A DNA stretch of 64,000 bases from Malachius bipustulatus. Lineage: Eukaryota > Arthropoda > Insecta > Coleoptera > Melyridae. Below are positions 1 through 10,972 of this stretch, one piece after another. Under the pieces are notes generated by a model. That model was not told where the DNA came from. It worked only from the letters and a program-made list of their open reading frames with translations, and did not search any database. A program made the translations under genes and the position numbers. How positions within the stretch are numbered: the first letter of the stretch is position 1; each line of letters opens with the position of its first letter. Where the stretch lies: the NCBI GenBank assembly GCA_910589415.1, contig OU342637.1, positions 42,872,162-42,936,161 on the forward strand. The letters run 5' to 3'.

Positions 1-147
1 TTTCAGGAACGGTCACAGATATCTTGCATGTTTTGACGAATTCGAGATGACCACAAAACTGCGCATCTTTTTTCTAATTTAACCGACCCTGTATCTATTA
101 GCGTTCAGGAGATAGCAATATAGAGAAGGATACATGGTGCACCCTGT

Positions 148-445
148 ATAAGGGTCGCCATGCGGCAGTGGTAGTCTGGACGTGGAGTGAAGCTGAAGAC
201 AGAGCAGTAGTAACTAGTGAAAGCTGAAGTATAGACAGAGCAGTAGTGAAGTGTGAAGTAGGGAAGCCAGTAGACAGTGTAGTGACAGTATAGCGGATAT
301 AAAGAATAGACAAGTACAAGTAGTAGTGTAGTCAGCTGTGTGTGTTTATTATTGAGAATTAGAGGTTATAACTTGGGTTAGTCAATAAAGTAATTTGCAA
401 GACTTTTAAGTGGTGGATTAATTTATTATTGTGAGACCCGTAACA
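148..445 (+). mobile_element. Ty3/gypsy family A LTR fragment (copy A3)
   Basis: This stretch matches the 3' two thirds of the LTR at 28246-28825 and, inverted, those at 53637-54231 and 56348-57817. Shared landmarks are the GACGTGGAGTGAA block, the repeated GTGAAG/AGCAGTAG segments and the terminal GTGAGACCCGTAACA. No internal retroelement sequence follows position 445, so it is a solo or truncated LTR. The 5' part is missing; the sequence just before it (62-165) carries two CCCTGTAT motifs typical of MITE ends in this window. Confidence 0.8.
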
Positions 446-534
446 ATATATTATACATAGAATAATCCTAGTTGCGACCGGCGGGTTGATCCTTCGAGGC
501 GTTGGCCGTTTTTTTGGTGGTTGTAGCACTTGCA

Positions 535-690
535 CTGAAGTGACCCAGTTTGCCTTTACAAATGTCAACAATACGCATGTTAAAATCGAAAACGTAGAGT
601 TTCTACCATTCACGGATATTCTGTGTATTCGATATGTCAGTTGTCAAGTTTTCAAACCTAGAAACGTCAGTTCTGTCTATGTCATTAAAC
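535..690 (+). repeat. Dispersed repeat R, copy 1
   Basis: About 155 bp closely match 27172-27320 in the same orientation, sharing GAAGTGACCCA, AAATCGAAAACGTAGAG and TTCAAACCTAGAAACGT. An open frame of 116 codons crosses it (486-836), but I see no protein similarity and the second copy is not open, so I treat it as non-coding repeat. The class of element is unknown. Confidence 0.6.
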
Positions 691-838
691 CACATGTATC
701 AGTTAGCGAGAAGTCAGGCAGTCAAGTCACGTTTACTTTTCAAGTGGCAGTGGTCCGAGTCGGACAGTCCGATCAGCTGTTCTTTATTTTTTTTTTAAAC
801 AATGAAAATGAAATCCACACACCATCATGTGAGTAATA

Positions 839-1875
839 ACTGATTATTTCTAATTTATTAATATTTGTTAGGCATTATGATATCGCTAGAGATCAGATCA
901 TCTTGTTTTAATTATTTGTTGTATTTTCACTTTGTTGCAATTTGTTCCTTTACACGTTCAAAATAACACAAAGGGGGCCTCTCTAATACCAGCACCACAT
1001 GTACTAATTTCTGTATGAAGATCAGGGACACGTTTCTTTCAAGCTTTCAAAATTTAATTTATTTAATCCTGATGCATTGACCACATTATTATTATTTAAA
1101 TTTGATACGTTTTAAATTAAAGGATTTCAAAGTAGGGCCCCCATGTAGGTACTCATATACGCACGTGCAAATTGTTTAGTTTAAATTTCAATGCTTTGGA
1201 GACACGCTAGTTTCAATATTTTATTTTATTGTCTAATTTCAAATTGTTTAAACATGTGACCTCCATATCACTATTTTATGAATGAGATATTTTCAGTGAA
1301 TCAATTAATTTCTAACGTAGAGACATGTTTGATTTAAATTTCCATTGTCCGCATTATTCAAATTAACCTAACCGTTTGTTACTTTTGAGAAACTTATACT
1401 TGAATTTTAGGTAATTATTATTTATCGAAATCTTGAACCAGCGCATGCCTTTTTTGATTATTATTATTATTATTATCATTATTATTATGATCAAGCACAT
1501 TTCTCAAGAAACAATTTATTTTGCAGTGATCACATTTTCTTTGTATTTTAAACTCTTTTCTGCTCTCAACAATTTTATTTGCATTTTATTCATGAAACTA
1601 TTTAAACGATCTTATTTTAATCACATCTCTCATACACGTGTGCATGGTTCTTATTAGAAATGGATTAACAAACTATAAAGGATTTCTTTCTCATATTTTA
1701 TATTTTATGTATGACTAATTTTATTGTGATTTTACGATCCACATGACTGCTCTATTTATTTGCTTTTACAATTCATGCCTGCATTTATTAACCTGTGTGT
1801 GTCAAAATGTTTATTTAATTCTTCCACATTTTACTTAATGATAATTTTCTGAGAACGTATCAAAACTGAACCATT
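839..1875. other. AT-rich non-coding stretch
   Basis: No convincing coding frame, RNA gene or repeat structure is visible apart from a short ATT trinucleotide run near 1455-1490. I see nothing else to annotate here. Confidence 0.6.
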
Positions 1876-1888
1876 AATCAACCAACCA

Positions 1889-2416
1889 AGCAGAAGCTTC
1901 TGCTTTTTCAAAGCAGAACTCCAAAAGGAAGAAGAAAAACTGAGAGAAACCCATTGGAGGAACCTCTCAGGGTTGAGACAAGCCAAAGAACTTCTCGGGA
2001 ATTTTAACCGAGAAAGGTCGAAGATACTCTTCAACCTCAACAAGGAACGTCTCAGAACACTGACGGGATTCCTAACGGGACATTGTAAGCTCAAGGAACA
2101 CCTGAAGAAGTTAGGCATAGAAGAGAATGGCGTCTGCAGATTCTGCGAGAAAGGAGACGAGACACCACGTCACCTACTGCTCAACTGCGATGCGCTAGAA
2201 CTGAAAAGAAGTAATGTTCTGGGCCGTCACCAGCTAGAGGCCGGGAACTTACCCGACCTTGATCCTCTCAAAATCCTGAAGTTTCTTAAGGAAACGGACC
2301 TGGAGAGGGTGCTTCACTAAAGGGATTCCACACCAGGCGAAGCACAGTAGAGGGGATACAATAGATCTTTTAGGTCGCAGTAACTAGATCACCCTCAATA
2401 TACCAATACCAATACC
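1889..2416 (+). mobile_element. 5'-truncated non-LTR retrotransposon (LINE), copy 1
   Basis: From about 1910 this is nearly identical to 48471-48960, the 3' end of the longer LINE at 44.4-49 kb. It is flanked by a 13-bp target-site duplication, AATCAACCAACCA, at 1876-1888 and 2417-2429. The 3' end is a short reiterated TACCAA tail with no long poly(A). Truncation at the 5' end plus a variable-length duplication is the standard signature of target-primed reverse transcription. Confidence 0.9.
1903..2320 (+). pseudogene. LINE ORF2 C-terminal end with CCHC finger
   Basis: The open part encodes the C-terminal tail of a LINE ORF2 protein, ending at TAA 2318-2320. The last third contains a Cys/His cluster (CRFCEKGDETPRHLLLNC) of the kind that closes many I/R1/Jockey-group ORF2 proteins. 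The endonuclease, reverse transcriptase and RNase H domains are absent because the insertion is 5' truncated, so it cannot move itself. The same tail is at 48337-48874, where the LINE keeps more of its body. The clade assignment is by resemblance only. Confidence 0.8.
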
Positions 2417-2518
2417 AATCAACCAACCATTTTATGTATCTCCAGAATAATATTTAGTCGACTTCCCTCATTTTTATCGTATATGTTTTCACCATCAATT
2501 GCTGCCGATGTAACCACG

Positions 2519-5500
2519 TTGTTCAGTACAACTAAACATAAGGATTTTTAGTCTTTGATAATTAAATGGTTAAATAATTTTGCCAATCAACAGTACACAA
2601 GCCTGGGGTGAGTTTATTATCATTATTCCAATAATTCCGATCCAAGTCAAGTCTGGGTTGCTGCGTGCTGCGTTGCTGCTGGTGTTGGTGCTGGTTCAAG
2701 GTCGTAGTCGATTATTTGCCTACCCATTCCACATTTCTGTTTGAATCGATCGCTTTCTTCCTTGACGTGAACGAGCTGAAGCAAAGCTGCTGTTGAGGAG
2801 CAAGGGTAGACCAGAGCGAGAACGAGATACAGGGAAGGGACTCGGGAGTACTGGAAATACCCACTCCACTAACACGATCCACGTTATTCTGGCGTGGCGC
2901 TATTTTGCTACAGGTGAACGCTGATGCGCTGTTGTACGATTGTGCTATATAGGTTTGTCACGATCTCGAAATTATTTTAATTCTTTTGCAGAATGTTGAT
3001 TATTGTGATTACTGTATTGCATAAATGATAACTATTAATTAATTATTATAGTTTTTGATAATTGTCTATTACTATTGTTGCGTTTATATGTGTAACCTAG
3101 TATTTTTATAGGTACTTACCTACTTTATTATTTTAGTACCTACCTACTTACTTCTTTGTAATTGGTAGGTCGGTATTTTAGTGGTTACATTGTGAGGATA
3201 GTCAGACAATTGGTATTTAATCAAAACGCATTTTATTAATTCAGTTGAATATTTCATGCATTATAATGGCAACCAAAAAGAATATTCAAAGGCGTGAATC
3301 TGCAAAAGGTACAATAAAAAATATTGAGACTTTTTTAACCGATTATGAAAGTTCAGAAACAAAATACTATTGATGAGTTTATTATCAGAAGAGATTTAGT
3401 TAATAAGACGTATGAAAATTATGTGGAATTTAATAATGAAATTCTTGCTTCTGATCCCACGCTGAAAGATGACACTGATGTCCTGAATTTATACCTTTTA
3501 GTAATGGGGAAACTAGAAAAGATTATCAGAGTTTTGTCTATACAGTGTGTTGCTGACCAGAAGACAGTGAAGTCCGAAGTCACGTCTCAACAATCTCTTG
3601 GCAGGTCTTCATTGCCAACATTGGAAATACCAATTTTTAATGGTACTGATGTGAGTAAATTTAATTCCTTTTTTGATATTTTTTCTGCCTTAATTCATAA
3701 AAATACGCAGTTGTCTAATGTTCAAAAACTTTGCTATCTAAAAAAGTATTTGGAAGGAGAAGCATTAGAAATTATATCAAGTCTGCCTATTATCGATGAT
3801 TCGTATACCAATGCTATTGATCTTTTAGTTAAGAGATATGATAATAAAGCCTTAATTATTAATGCTCATTTGCAACATCTTTTAGAGATACCTTCCGTGA
3901 GTGTCGGTTCATCAAAAAATTTAAGGGAATTTATTTCAAAAATTAGGCAGCAGGTCGGCTGTTTGAAGAATTTAGGCGAACCAGTGGATCAATGGAACTC
4001 CATTCTTGTTTATATTTTAACGAAAAAGGTAGATTCCTATACAAATAAGGCATATCAGCTTGAAAAGGATCAAACTGAGCTACCTAATTTGGAAGCATTT
4101 TTAGGTTTTGTGGAAAAGCGAGCATTGAGTTTAGAAGCAGCATCATCTTCTTCATCGGTCAATACAAATACTAATACTAATAAATTTAAACAAAAGGTTG
4201 TTTTGAACATGTCCACAAATTATACATCCAAAAATAAAAGTCAAAACACTATTGCATCTCGCTGTGTACTTTGTAATGTACCGGATCATAAAATATTTTC
4301 ATGTGTTAAATTTAAAAACTTTCCAGTAAGCGAAAGGTTGAGTGTGGTAGACAAATATAATCTTTGCAAATTATGTCTCAATGAGCATTCCATAAATGAA
4401 TGTGTTTTTAAAAGGCAATGTGTTTTATGTGGAAAACCACATAATAGTTTGCTTCATATTGATCGGGAGCTAAGTTCTCCAACGGTCTCTCATAATAATA
4501 TGGTTGCTTTGTTTGGGAGAAATCACCCATGTCAAGTGCTTCTTCCTACGGCAGTTGTTAAATTAAAAACTGCTACAGGGAACTTCATTAAGGCAAAATG
4601 TCTTTTGGATTCTTGTTCGCATAGTTCGTTTATAACCACAAAGTTAGTTAAGTCTTTAGGTATAATAACTCCTTCAACTCATGAGCTCGAGGTTGTTGGA
4701 CTCTCGAATAGTAAAACAAAAACTACTCAGTTTGTGGAATTAGACATATATTCTAATATTTCACAAGATAAGGTTACAACAAATTTATCAATTGTGCAAA
4801 AAATAACTTCTGAATTACCTCAGTTTTACTTTAACGTAGATAAAATAAAAATACCTCCTAACATACGTTTAGCAGACGAGGAATTTAATATGCCGTCGGA
4901 AATTTCGCTTCTTCTTGGAGCTGATGTTTTCTTTAGGATTATTTCGACAGGTACCATTAAATACGGTTTAAGTCAACCTGTCTTACAAAATACCTATTTT
5001 GGATACGTTGTCAGTGGGTCTGTACCAACAAAAGTAAGCAACTATAATAAAACTAATTTGTTTTCAGTCTCTTTACATTCAGCTATTGACTCGGAGGCTC
5101 AAGTAAATGTTGACCCCGAGGCAAATTTAAATAATTTGCTCACAAAGTTTTGGGAGACAGAAAATGTTCCGGAAGATCAGGACAAATTAGACTCTGAAGA
5201 GGAAATTTGTGAAACTATTTTTAGTCAATCTGTCACACAAGTTGATGGAAGATTTCAAGTACAATTGCCTTTGAAGGTCGAACTCAAGAATTTAGAACTA
5301 GGTGATTCATTCTTATTTGCCTATAAGCGATTGGAAAATTTGGAAAAAAGGTTAAATAATGATCCGAAGCTATTAAGGGAGTATTCAAAATTTATTGATG
5401 AATACATCTCATTGGGTCATGCCAAAGTGGTTGAATTTTCGGAATATTCGAAAAATGAGCCTGTATATTTTTTACCTCATCATCCAATCATACGTGAAGA

Positions 5501-8500
5501 TAAAACTTCAACACGTCTTCGCGTGGTTTTTGACGGGTCCATGCGAACCAAAAATAACATTTCTTTAAATGATGTTATGTATAACGGAAATATTGCCCAA
5601 CCTGAACTCTTTGATATATTGATTATGTTCAGAACTTTTAAATACATTTTTATTTGTGATATAAAGCAAATGTACAGGCAAATATTAATTGATCCTGCTC
5701 ATAAAAGATTGCAAAACATTTTATGGAGACAGAATGCTGAGTCGCCTGTGCAATGTTTGCAATTACAAACTGTAACATATGGTTTAAAGGCTAGTCCACA
5801 CTTGGCTACCAGGTGTCTGAAAAAACTAGCACAGGATAATGCCGAGGAATATCCTTTGGCATCAAAGGCAATTTTGAATAATTGTTACATCGATGACTTT
5901 TTATGTGGGTCAAACGATCTAGATACTGCAGTTCAAATACAATCCCAATTGATAGAGCTTTTGGGCAAGGCACATTTAAAATTGCATAAATGGTGTGCTA
6001 ATCATCCAGCATTATTAAGCAATGTTTCGACTGTACATCCCGAAGGTCATCAAATTGAATTAAACAAAAATGACACGGTTGTGAAAACGTTGGGATTGGT
6101 TTTTGAAGTGCAAAGGGATCTTTTTAAAATTTTTTGCCCTGAAACACAATTAATTGAAAAACCTACAAAACGAAGCGTGCTTAGCTTCATATCAAAATTT
6201 TACGACCCATTGGGGCTTACTGGACCTATTCTGGTCAAGGCTAAGCTTCTGATACAAACATTGTGGAAAAATAATTTGTCGTGGGATGAGGAACTTCCCA
6301 AGAGTCTGTCTTCAGAATGGCATAAATTTGCTTCTGAAATTATTTCAATGACTCCTTTGCAAGTTGATCGAAATTTAAATATAGGTAATTCCATTCGGTC
6401 TGAGTTAATAGGCTATTGTGACTCCTCATCAAGCGCTTTTGGAGCTTGTTTATATGTTCGCACGGTTTATGATAACCATGTCGATACCAAATTATTGTGT
6501 TCAAAGTCGCGTGTAGCTTCTCTAAGTAAGAAGCTTACAATTCCGAAACTTGAACTAAATAGTTGTGTTTTATTAGCAAAACTAGCTCACAGAATATATA
6601 ATTTACTACATGACCATATTAACAATGTTTATTTGTATTCAGACTCAACGATTGCCCTAAGTTGGATTCGCACGAATCATTTGAAGTTGCATGTTTATAT
6701 GGCAAATCGAGTTAAAGTGATTCAGGAATTGACTGAACGATTTTCTTGGTTGTATGTGCGATCGGAATTTAATCCCGCAGATTGTTTGTCTCGAGGTGTG
6801 CAACCTAAGGTACTTCAAAATGAAGGCTCTTGGTGGCACGGGCCATCTGAATTGGCAAATCTTGATTTTGTACATAATAATAATAGTAGTACAGGTCCTG
6901 ATATTAATAACACTGAGTTTGCTATTCCAACACTTCTAGCAACCAATGAATGTAAGGTGGAATTATTGACGCTATTTACAAAATATTCGAGTATTATTAA
7001 AATGCAAAGAATTACTGCTCTTTGTATTCGATTCATTCGTAATCTCTCTAATAAAAGTTGTCGGGTCTATGGTAATATTACTGCTCAGGAAATGCGAAAT
7101 GCTTTAAAAATAATTATTAAGCAAGAGCAGAAAAAGTATTTTAAATTAGAAATGGCACAATTAGAGAAAAATCAACCTATTAGTTTTAATATAAAATCGC
7201 TACATCCTTTTTTGGATGCTGATAAAATAATTCGCGTGGGTGGTAGATTGCAAAATGCTTCTATACCATTTACAAAGAAACATCCGATAATTTTGCCCAA
7301 AAATTCGCATATCACAGAATTATTAATTCGTCATGAGCATGTTATATTATTACATGCTGGTCCAAAACAAGTGTTGGCAAATCTAAAACAAAGATATTGG
7401 CTTCTTAATGGTAATAGAGAAGTTAAAAAAGTATTGTATAAATGTGTTAAATGTTTTCGTATGAAGGCCAAGTGTTCAGAACAATTGATGGGTTCTTTAC
7501 CTGCTGATAGGGCAAATGTGGCTAGAATATTTCAAAAAGTTGGAGTGGATTATGGAGGTCCCTTCTTAATTAAGCAATCGAGACTTAGGAAATCTATTAC
7601 AACTAAGGCTTATATTGTTTTATTTGTATGTTTCGTTACGAAGGCGATCCATATTGAACTCGCATCCGATATGACAACTCCTACGTTCTTGAGTGTTCTT
7701 AAACGTTTCATTTCAAGACGTGGACGTCCTTCTTTGATTTATAGCGATAATGGCTCTACGTTTAAGGGGGCTAATAATGAGTTGCAAAATTTAGCTTCAT
7801 TACTTAATTCAACTGAACACAGGTCAAAGGTTGAAAATGCATGTACTGCTTTAGGTATTCAATGGTCATTTATACCCAGTTATTCTCCGGTATTTGGGGG
7901 TCTCTGGGAGGCAGGCATTAAGTCCGCAAAGCACCACTTAAAACGTGTAGTTGGAAAACTTACATTTACATATGAGGAATTGAATACTATAGTTATTCAA
8001 GTGGAAGGTATTTTGAACTCAAGGCCATTATGTCAAATCACAAATGATCCTTCAGATCTTAATTATCTGACTCCAAGTCATTTCTTAATTGGAACAGAAC
8101 TAACTGCTATACCCGAACCTGATGTGACAGGCGTTCCTATTAATCGTTTAAAATTTTGGAAACTTTGCACCAGGATTCAGCAGTCATTTTGGAAGGCGTG
8201 GGTCAGAGATTATTTAATTCAGTTGCAGAATAGGCCAATGTGGCAAAAAGAACAACCTAATTTGGAAGAAGGTGCATTAGTGCTGGTAAAAGAGGATCAT
8301 GTTTCCCCATTAGAATGGAAATTGGCCCGTATTACAAAAATAATAAAAGGATCTGATCAAAAGGTTAGAGTTGTTGAAATTAAAACAAACAATGGCAATT
8401 GTCTGACATCTATTAAAAAGGTGTGTGTTCTGCCAATATACGCAGAGTAATAAACTTAATGTAAAATGTTTATTAGGATTAATAATTACCTAATTTTACT

Positions 8501-8990
8501 GTTTTTTAAAAGTGGATTAACTTTTTTTGCTTATTCATTATTTGGAGTCGACAGACTTAAAATGGTAGTAAAAAATTTGTGCTTTTCAGTTAACAAAAAG
8601 AGTTAAAACATCATTTCCTATTATTATTGTTATTCTTATAGTGTTTAGTTATAAGGTTGTGTTGTGTAGTGCTTGCCGCGCCCCCCCAGTTTATGTTCAG
8701 TACAACTAAACATAAGGATTTTTAATACATCGTGGCAACCATGCACGTCAGTGTGAAGGGACGATGTGTCCAGGAAGAAGCGTCTCTCTTGAGCTACTGT
8801 CAAGTGCTGTAAAAGAGTCACTCTCGAACAGTAAATTGTTCATAACAATATTGTACAAAGTGTAATCAATCAATGTGTAAATATATGTACATACTACTTA
8901 AAAATACAGTCCACTTATTATTTATCGAATAAAAATACAAGTCCCCTTTGTGTGTCGCCTAAGTACGCCACACACGTACCTATTTATTAT
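2519..8990 (+). mobile_element. BEL/Pao LTR retrotransposon
   Basis: One element is centred on the gag-pol frame at 3345-8450. A 30-bp direct repeat starting TGTTCAGTACAACTAAACAT occurs at about 2520-2549 and 8694-8723, which is how many BEL/Pao LTRs begin, so these are probably the starts of the two LTRs. Beyond the shared 30 bp the two sides diverge, so the 5' LTR is largely deleted or replaced. I could not define the outer ends, a primer-binding site or a target duplication. The element lies antisense to the host gene and beyond the last exon seen. Confidence 0.75.
3345..8450 (+). CDS. BEL/Pao gag-pol polyprotein (about 1,700 aa)
   Basis: A single long frame carries all BEL/Pao domains in order: a gag domain of the DUF1759 type (about residues 90-260), Cys/His knuckles (305-375), an aspartic protease (about 420), reverse transcriptase with YIDD (about 848), RNase H (CDSSSSAFGA, about 1022), an HHCC integrase finger (about 1335), and the DDE integrase core with D in VDYGGPF, D in YSDNGS and E in GGLWEAG (about 1400-1520). 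The protease motif reads LLDSCS where LLDSGS is usual, so cleavage activity is doubtful. The gag start may be lost: an ATG at 3266 opens a plausible 35-codon N-terminus in another frame that stops at about 3371, as if one indel separated it from the main frame. It makes cDNA and integrates it in the host nucleus when active. Confidence 0.9.
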   Translation: MKVQKQNTIDEFIIRRDLVNKTYENYVEFNNEILASDPTLKDDTDVLNLYLLVMGKLEKIIRVLSIQCVADQKTVKSEVTSQQSLGRSSLPTLEIPIFNGTDVSKFNSFFDIFSALIHKNTQLSNVQKLCYLKKYLEGEALEIISSLPIIDDSYTNAIDLLVKRYDNKALIINAHLQHLLEIPSVSVGSSKNLREFISKIRQQVGCLKNLGEPVDQWNSILVYILTKKVDSYTNKAYQLEKDQTELPNLEAFLGFVEKRALSLEAASSSSSVNTNTNTNKFKQKVVLNMSTNYTSKNKSQNTIASRCVLCNVPDHKIFSCVKFKNFPVSERLSVVDKYNLCKLCLNEHSINECVFKRQCVLCGKPHNSLLHIDRELSSPTVSHNNMVALFGRNHPCQVLLPTAVVKLKTATGNFIKAKCLLDSCSHSSFITTKLVKSLGIITPSTHELEVVGLSNSKTKTTQFVELDIYSNISQDKVTTNLSIVQKITSELPQFYFNVDKIKIPPNIRLADEEFNMPSEISLLLGADVFFRIISTGTIKYGLSQPVLQNTYFGYVVSGSVPTKVSNYNKTNLFSVSLHSAIDSEAQVNVDPEANLNNLLTKFWETENVPEDQDKLDSEEEICETIFSQSVTQVDGRFQVQLPLKVELKNLELGDSFLFAYKRLENLEKRLNNDPKLLREYSKFIDEYISLGHAKVVEFSEYSKNEPVYFLPHHPIIREDKTSTRLRVVFDGSMRTKNNISLNDVMYNGNIAQPELFDILIMFRTFKYIFICDIKQMYRQILIDPAHKRLQNILWRQNAESPVQCLQLQTVTYGLKASPHLATRCLKKLAQDNAEEYPLASKAILNNCYIDDFLCGSNDLDTAVQIQSQLIELLGKAHLKLHKWCANHPALLSNVSTVHPEGHQIELNKNDTVVKTLGLVFEVQRDLFKIFCPETQLIEKPTKRSVLSFISKFYDPLGLTGPILVKAKLLIQTLWKNNLSWDEELPKSLSSEWHKFASEIISMTPLQVDRNLNIGNSIRSELIGYCDSSSSAFGACLYVRTVYDNHVDTKLLCSKSRVASLSKKLTIPKLELNSCVLLAKLAHRIYNLLHDHINNVYLYSDSTIALSWIRTNHLKLHVYMANRVKVIQELTERFSWLYVRSEFNPADCLSRGVQPKVLQNEGSWWHGPSELANLDFVHNNNSSTGPDINNTEFAIPTLLATNECKVELLTLFTKYSSIIKMQRITALCIRFIRNLSNKSCRVYGNITAQEMRNALKIIIKQEQKKYFKLEMAQLEKNQPISFNIKSLHPFLDADKIIRVGGRLQNASIPFTKKHPIILPKNSHITELLIRHEHVILLHAGPKQVLANLKQRYWLLNGNREVKKVLYKCVKCFRMKAKCSEQLMGSLPADRANVARIFQKVGVDYGGPFLIKQSRLRKSITTKAYIVLFVCFVTKAIHIELASDMTTPTFLSVLKRFISRRGRPSLIYSDNGSTFKGANNELQNLASLLNSTEHRSKVENACTALGIQWSFIPSYSPVFGGLWEAGIKSAKHHLKRVVGKLTFTYEELNTIVIQVEGILNSRPLCQITNDPSDLNYLTPSHFLIGTELTAIPEPDVTGVPINRLKFWKLCTRIQQSFWKAWVRDYLIQLQNRPMWQKEQPNLEEGALVLVKEDHVSPLEWKLARITKIIKGSDQKVRVVEIKTNNGNCLTSIKKVCVLPIYAE

Positions 8991-9180
8991 GTTTTGTCAT
9001 GCTATTTAGCTCAGGTCACATGTTCGTTCTTTATTCTTATTTTTATGCCGTTTATTTAACCATTTCTTTGATCGCTTATTTAATTGATGTCTTATTTAAA
9101 TTTCTGCTGAACATTTTTTATTTAATTGCTGTTTATTAACTTATACTCTTTTGATTATTGTTTATCTTGATTTCAAATTG
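8451..9180 (+). other. 3' non-coding part of the BEL element and flank
   Basis: There is no coding frame. It contains the putative 3' LTR start (8693) and an AATAAA signal near 8928-8933 that could serve as the element's polyadenylation site. The C-rich run just before the LTR is not a recognisable polypurine tract on this strand. Confidence 0.45.
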
Positions 9181-10235
9181 ATCTATGTAATTGTAAAGTC
9201 AGGTTCTCTCATTTTTCTGTGAAACCAATCAACGTCAAGGTCATTTCTCGTTCTTCGTCAAACTCAATTCAAAAGGGTGGATCATTCTGATTGCTAATTG
9301 TTTACCGAACTGTTGAACTAGAATGTATGGGCTTTATGTGAATCTAACTAACATTTTCGTCCTTGCCAGGGGAGCCATTTAAACAGCCAGCTAGCATCCT
9401 AACCACTCGGACCTCGCATCTGGGGCTCCTCCAACTATAGGTGGGTAGCATCCTTCGCAGGACCTCATTACAGTGACTACTAATAAAACCCATTCTCATG
9501 GTTATCTTGAAGACCTAGATTTCTGTGATAATGCCTTCTGTTTAGATTGATTCGCGCAAATGAGACAGAATGAAAGAGGGTTCAATTAGTTTGGTGACGG
9601 TTGTCGAGACGATTGATCTACACTTTTCAGGCCACCGTTGATTCTTTTCATTTCGGGATGCTGATCGAGGTTTTTCTTGGCCACGCTCTTTTTACTCGGG
9701 AGTCCCAGCGAGCGTATAGGCACTGCTAGGTTTCTCTTAGAATAAGTAGGTGTTTTTAAAATGCATTTGTTTCACTAATCTCAAATCTCCCACCTTTTGC
9801 TTCATGTCTGTGTATAAAAGAACCAATAACAAGGTAAGAGGTTACTACGAACACAACGGATGGTCCAAACAAGGTGAAAACTAGACGAACACGAGCCCAG
9901 GTAGACGAACACGAGCCAAAAGGTAAAACACGAGCCAAGGTAAACAACGACCACAAACGTAAGTTAGTAATGTCGGCCATTTATTTGAAATCGGGGCGGG
10001 TTAATCTTTAAATTCAAACATTCAAGAATTCAGGGCGGGAAAACCTCAAAATTCAAATCAAACATTAGAGCGGGGATCCAAACAGTCATTCATGACAGAC
10101 CAGTTGACTTTTCAAACGTCAAAGAGGTTCTTCTTTTTCAGTCATTCAATTTAAGGGGGCCACATTACTGAATTTACTGCGCATGACGCAGGATCTCAAT
10201 TTTTTAAGGTAGTTTACACTACAGCACTTATCCTA
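9181..10235 (+). repeat. Dispersed repeat B, copy 1, split by unrelated sequence
   Basis: The two ends (9181-9290 and 10133-10235) match 33942-34125 in order: TTCTGTGAAA(C/T)C, CATTTCTCGTTCTTCGTC, then ATTACTGAATTT and GCGCATGACGCAGGATCTC. About 840 bp between them has no match in the second copy and no coding frame that I can interpret, so it is either an insertion here or a deletion there. The class is unknown. Confidence 0.5.
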
Positions 10236-10487
10236 GTTCTTCCTTCTTCTCCCCTCCCCCCTCATTACCAGAGTGCAGGAACAAGAGCAGCGACGGGAGA
10301 ACCGGGACTTCTAAAGGAAAACGTGAGTACCTAATTCATGCAATTAAATTTCCTTCTTAAATAACGAATAGTAATCTCCTCAAATTATAATCGGAGGAAA
10401 CAATTAGCTTAATAGAATCATCAGTAAAATTTTAATCTGCCTTCAGATTTTTTCAATTAAAAATATATCGAATCCTTTTTTAAACAT

Positions 10488-10955
10488 ATTATTATTTTGG
10501 TATTGGTTTTTAGGTTCGTAGGCTTATTTTTGTAGTTATTAATCAACAGTTGACGTTTCGGGAAACTGTTCTGATGAGGGGTGATATTTATATTCGGGAT
10601 GCAGAACATAACTGAACTAAATATTTATTAGTAAAACAATTATTACAAATTACAATAAAAGACAGAAGAGTAAAATCAAATTGGGTACATCATTCATAAC
10701 AAGCAAAGCATGAGCTAAAACTACATAATACTAGTTAACTTGTGCAGACGACATGAGTGACATGACTGACAAGACAGAATGACAGAATGTCATAACAGAA
10801 GATTGGATTAGACTACTTACAACAAATACCAAATCAGACATCCACACGTACTGAGTAGATGTCGCTACTAGCACAGTTAGTTTCTTTACTCTAACAGAAA
10901 CCAATACCAAAATAATAATATAATTCGGCAATTGGTTCAATATTTACAATTTTCT
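10488..10955 (-). mobile_element. Short retroposon-like insertion with 17-bp target duplication
   Basis: The segment is bracketed by AATCCTTTTTTAAACAT at 10471-10487 and 10956-10972. A roughly 20-bp inverted repeat (AACCAATACCAAAATAATAA and its complement) lies at one extreme end and about 40 bp inside the other, leaving a one-sided tail. A CCCGAAACGTC motif on the minus strand (near 10560) resembles the 3' half of a hammerhead core, but the CTGANGA half is missing. No protein is encoded. A Penelope-like non-autonomous element is one reading; a SINE is another. Confidence 0.55.
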
Positions 10956-10972
10956 AATCCTTTTTTAAACAT

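Noticed and set aside
486..836. 116-codon frame
   Set aside because: It lies in repeat R; the second copy is not open and no protein family is recognised.
10570..10600. Plus-strand CTGATGAGGGG as a hammerhead core
   Set aside because: No GAAA follows in the right position on this strand; only the complementary-strand GAAACGTC is hammerhead-like and lacks its partner.
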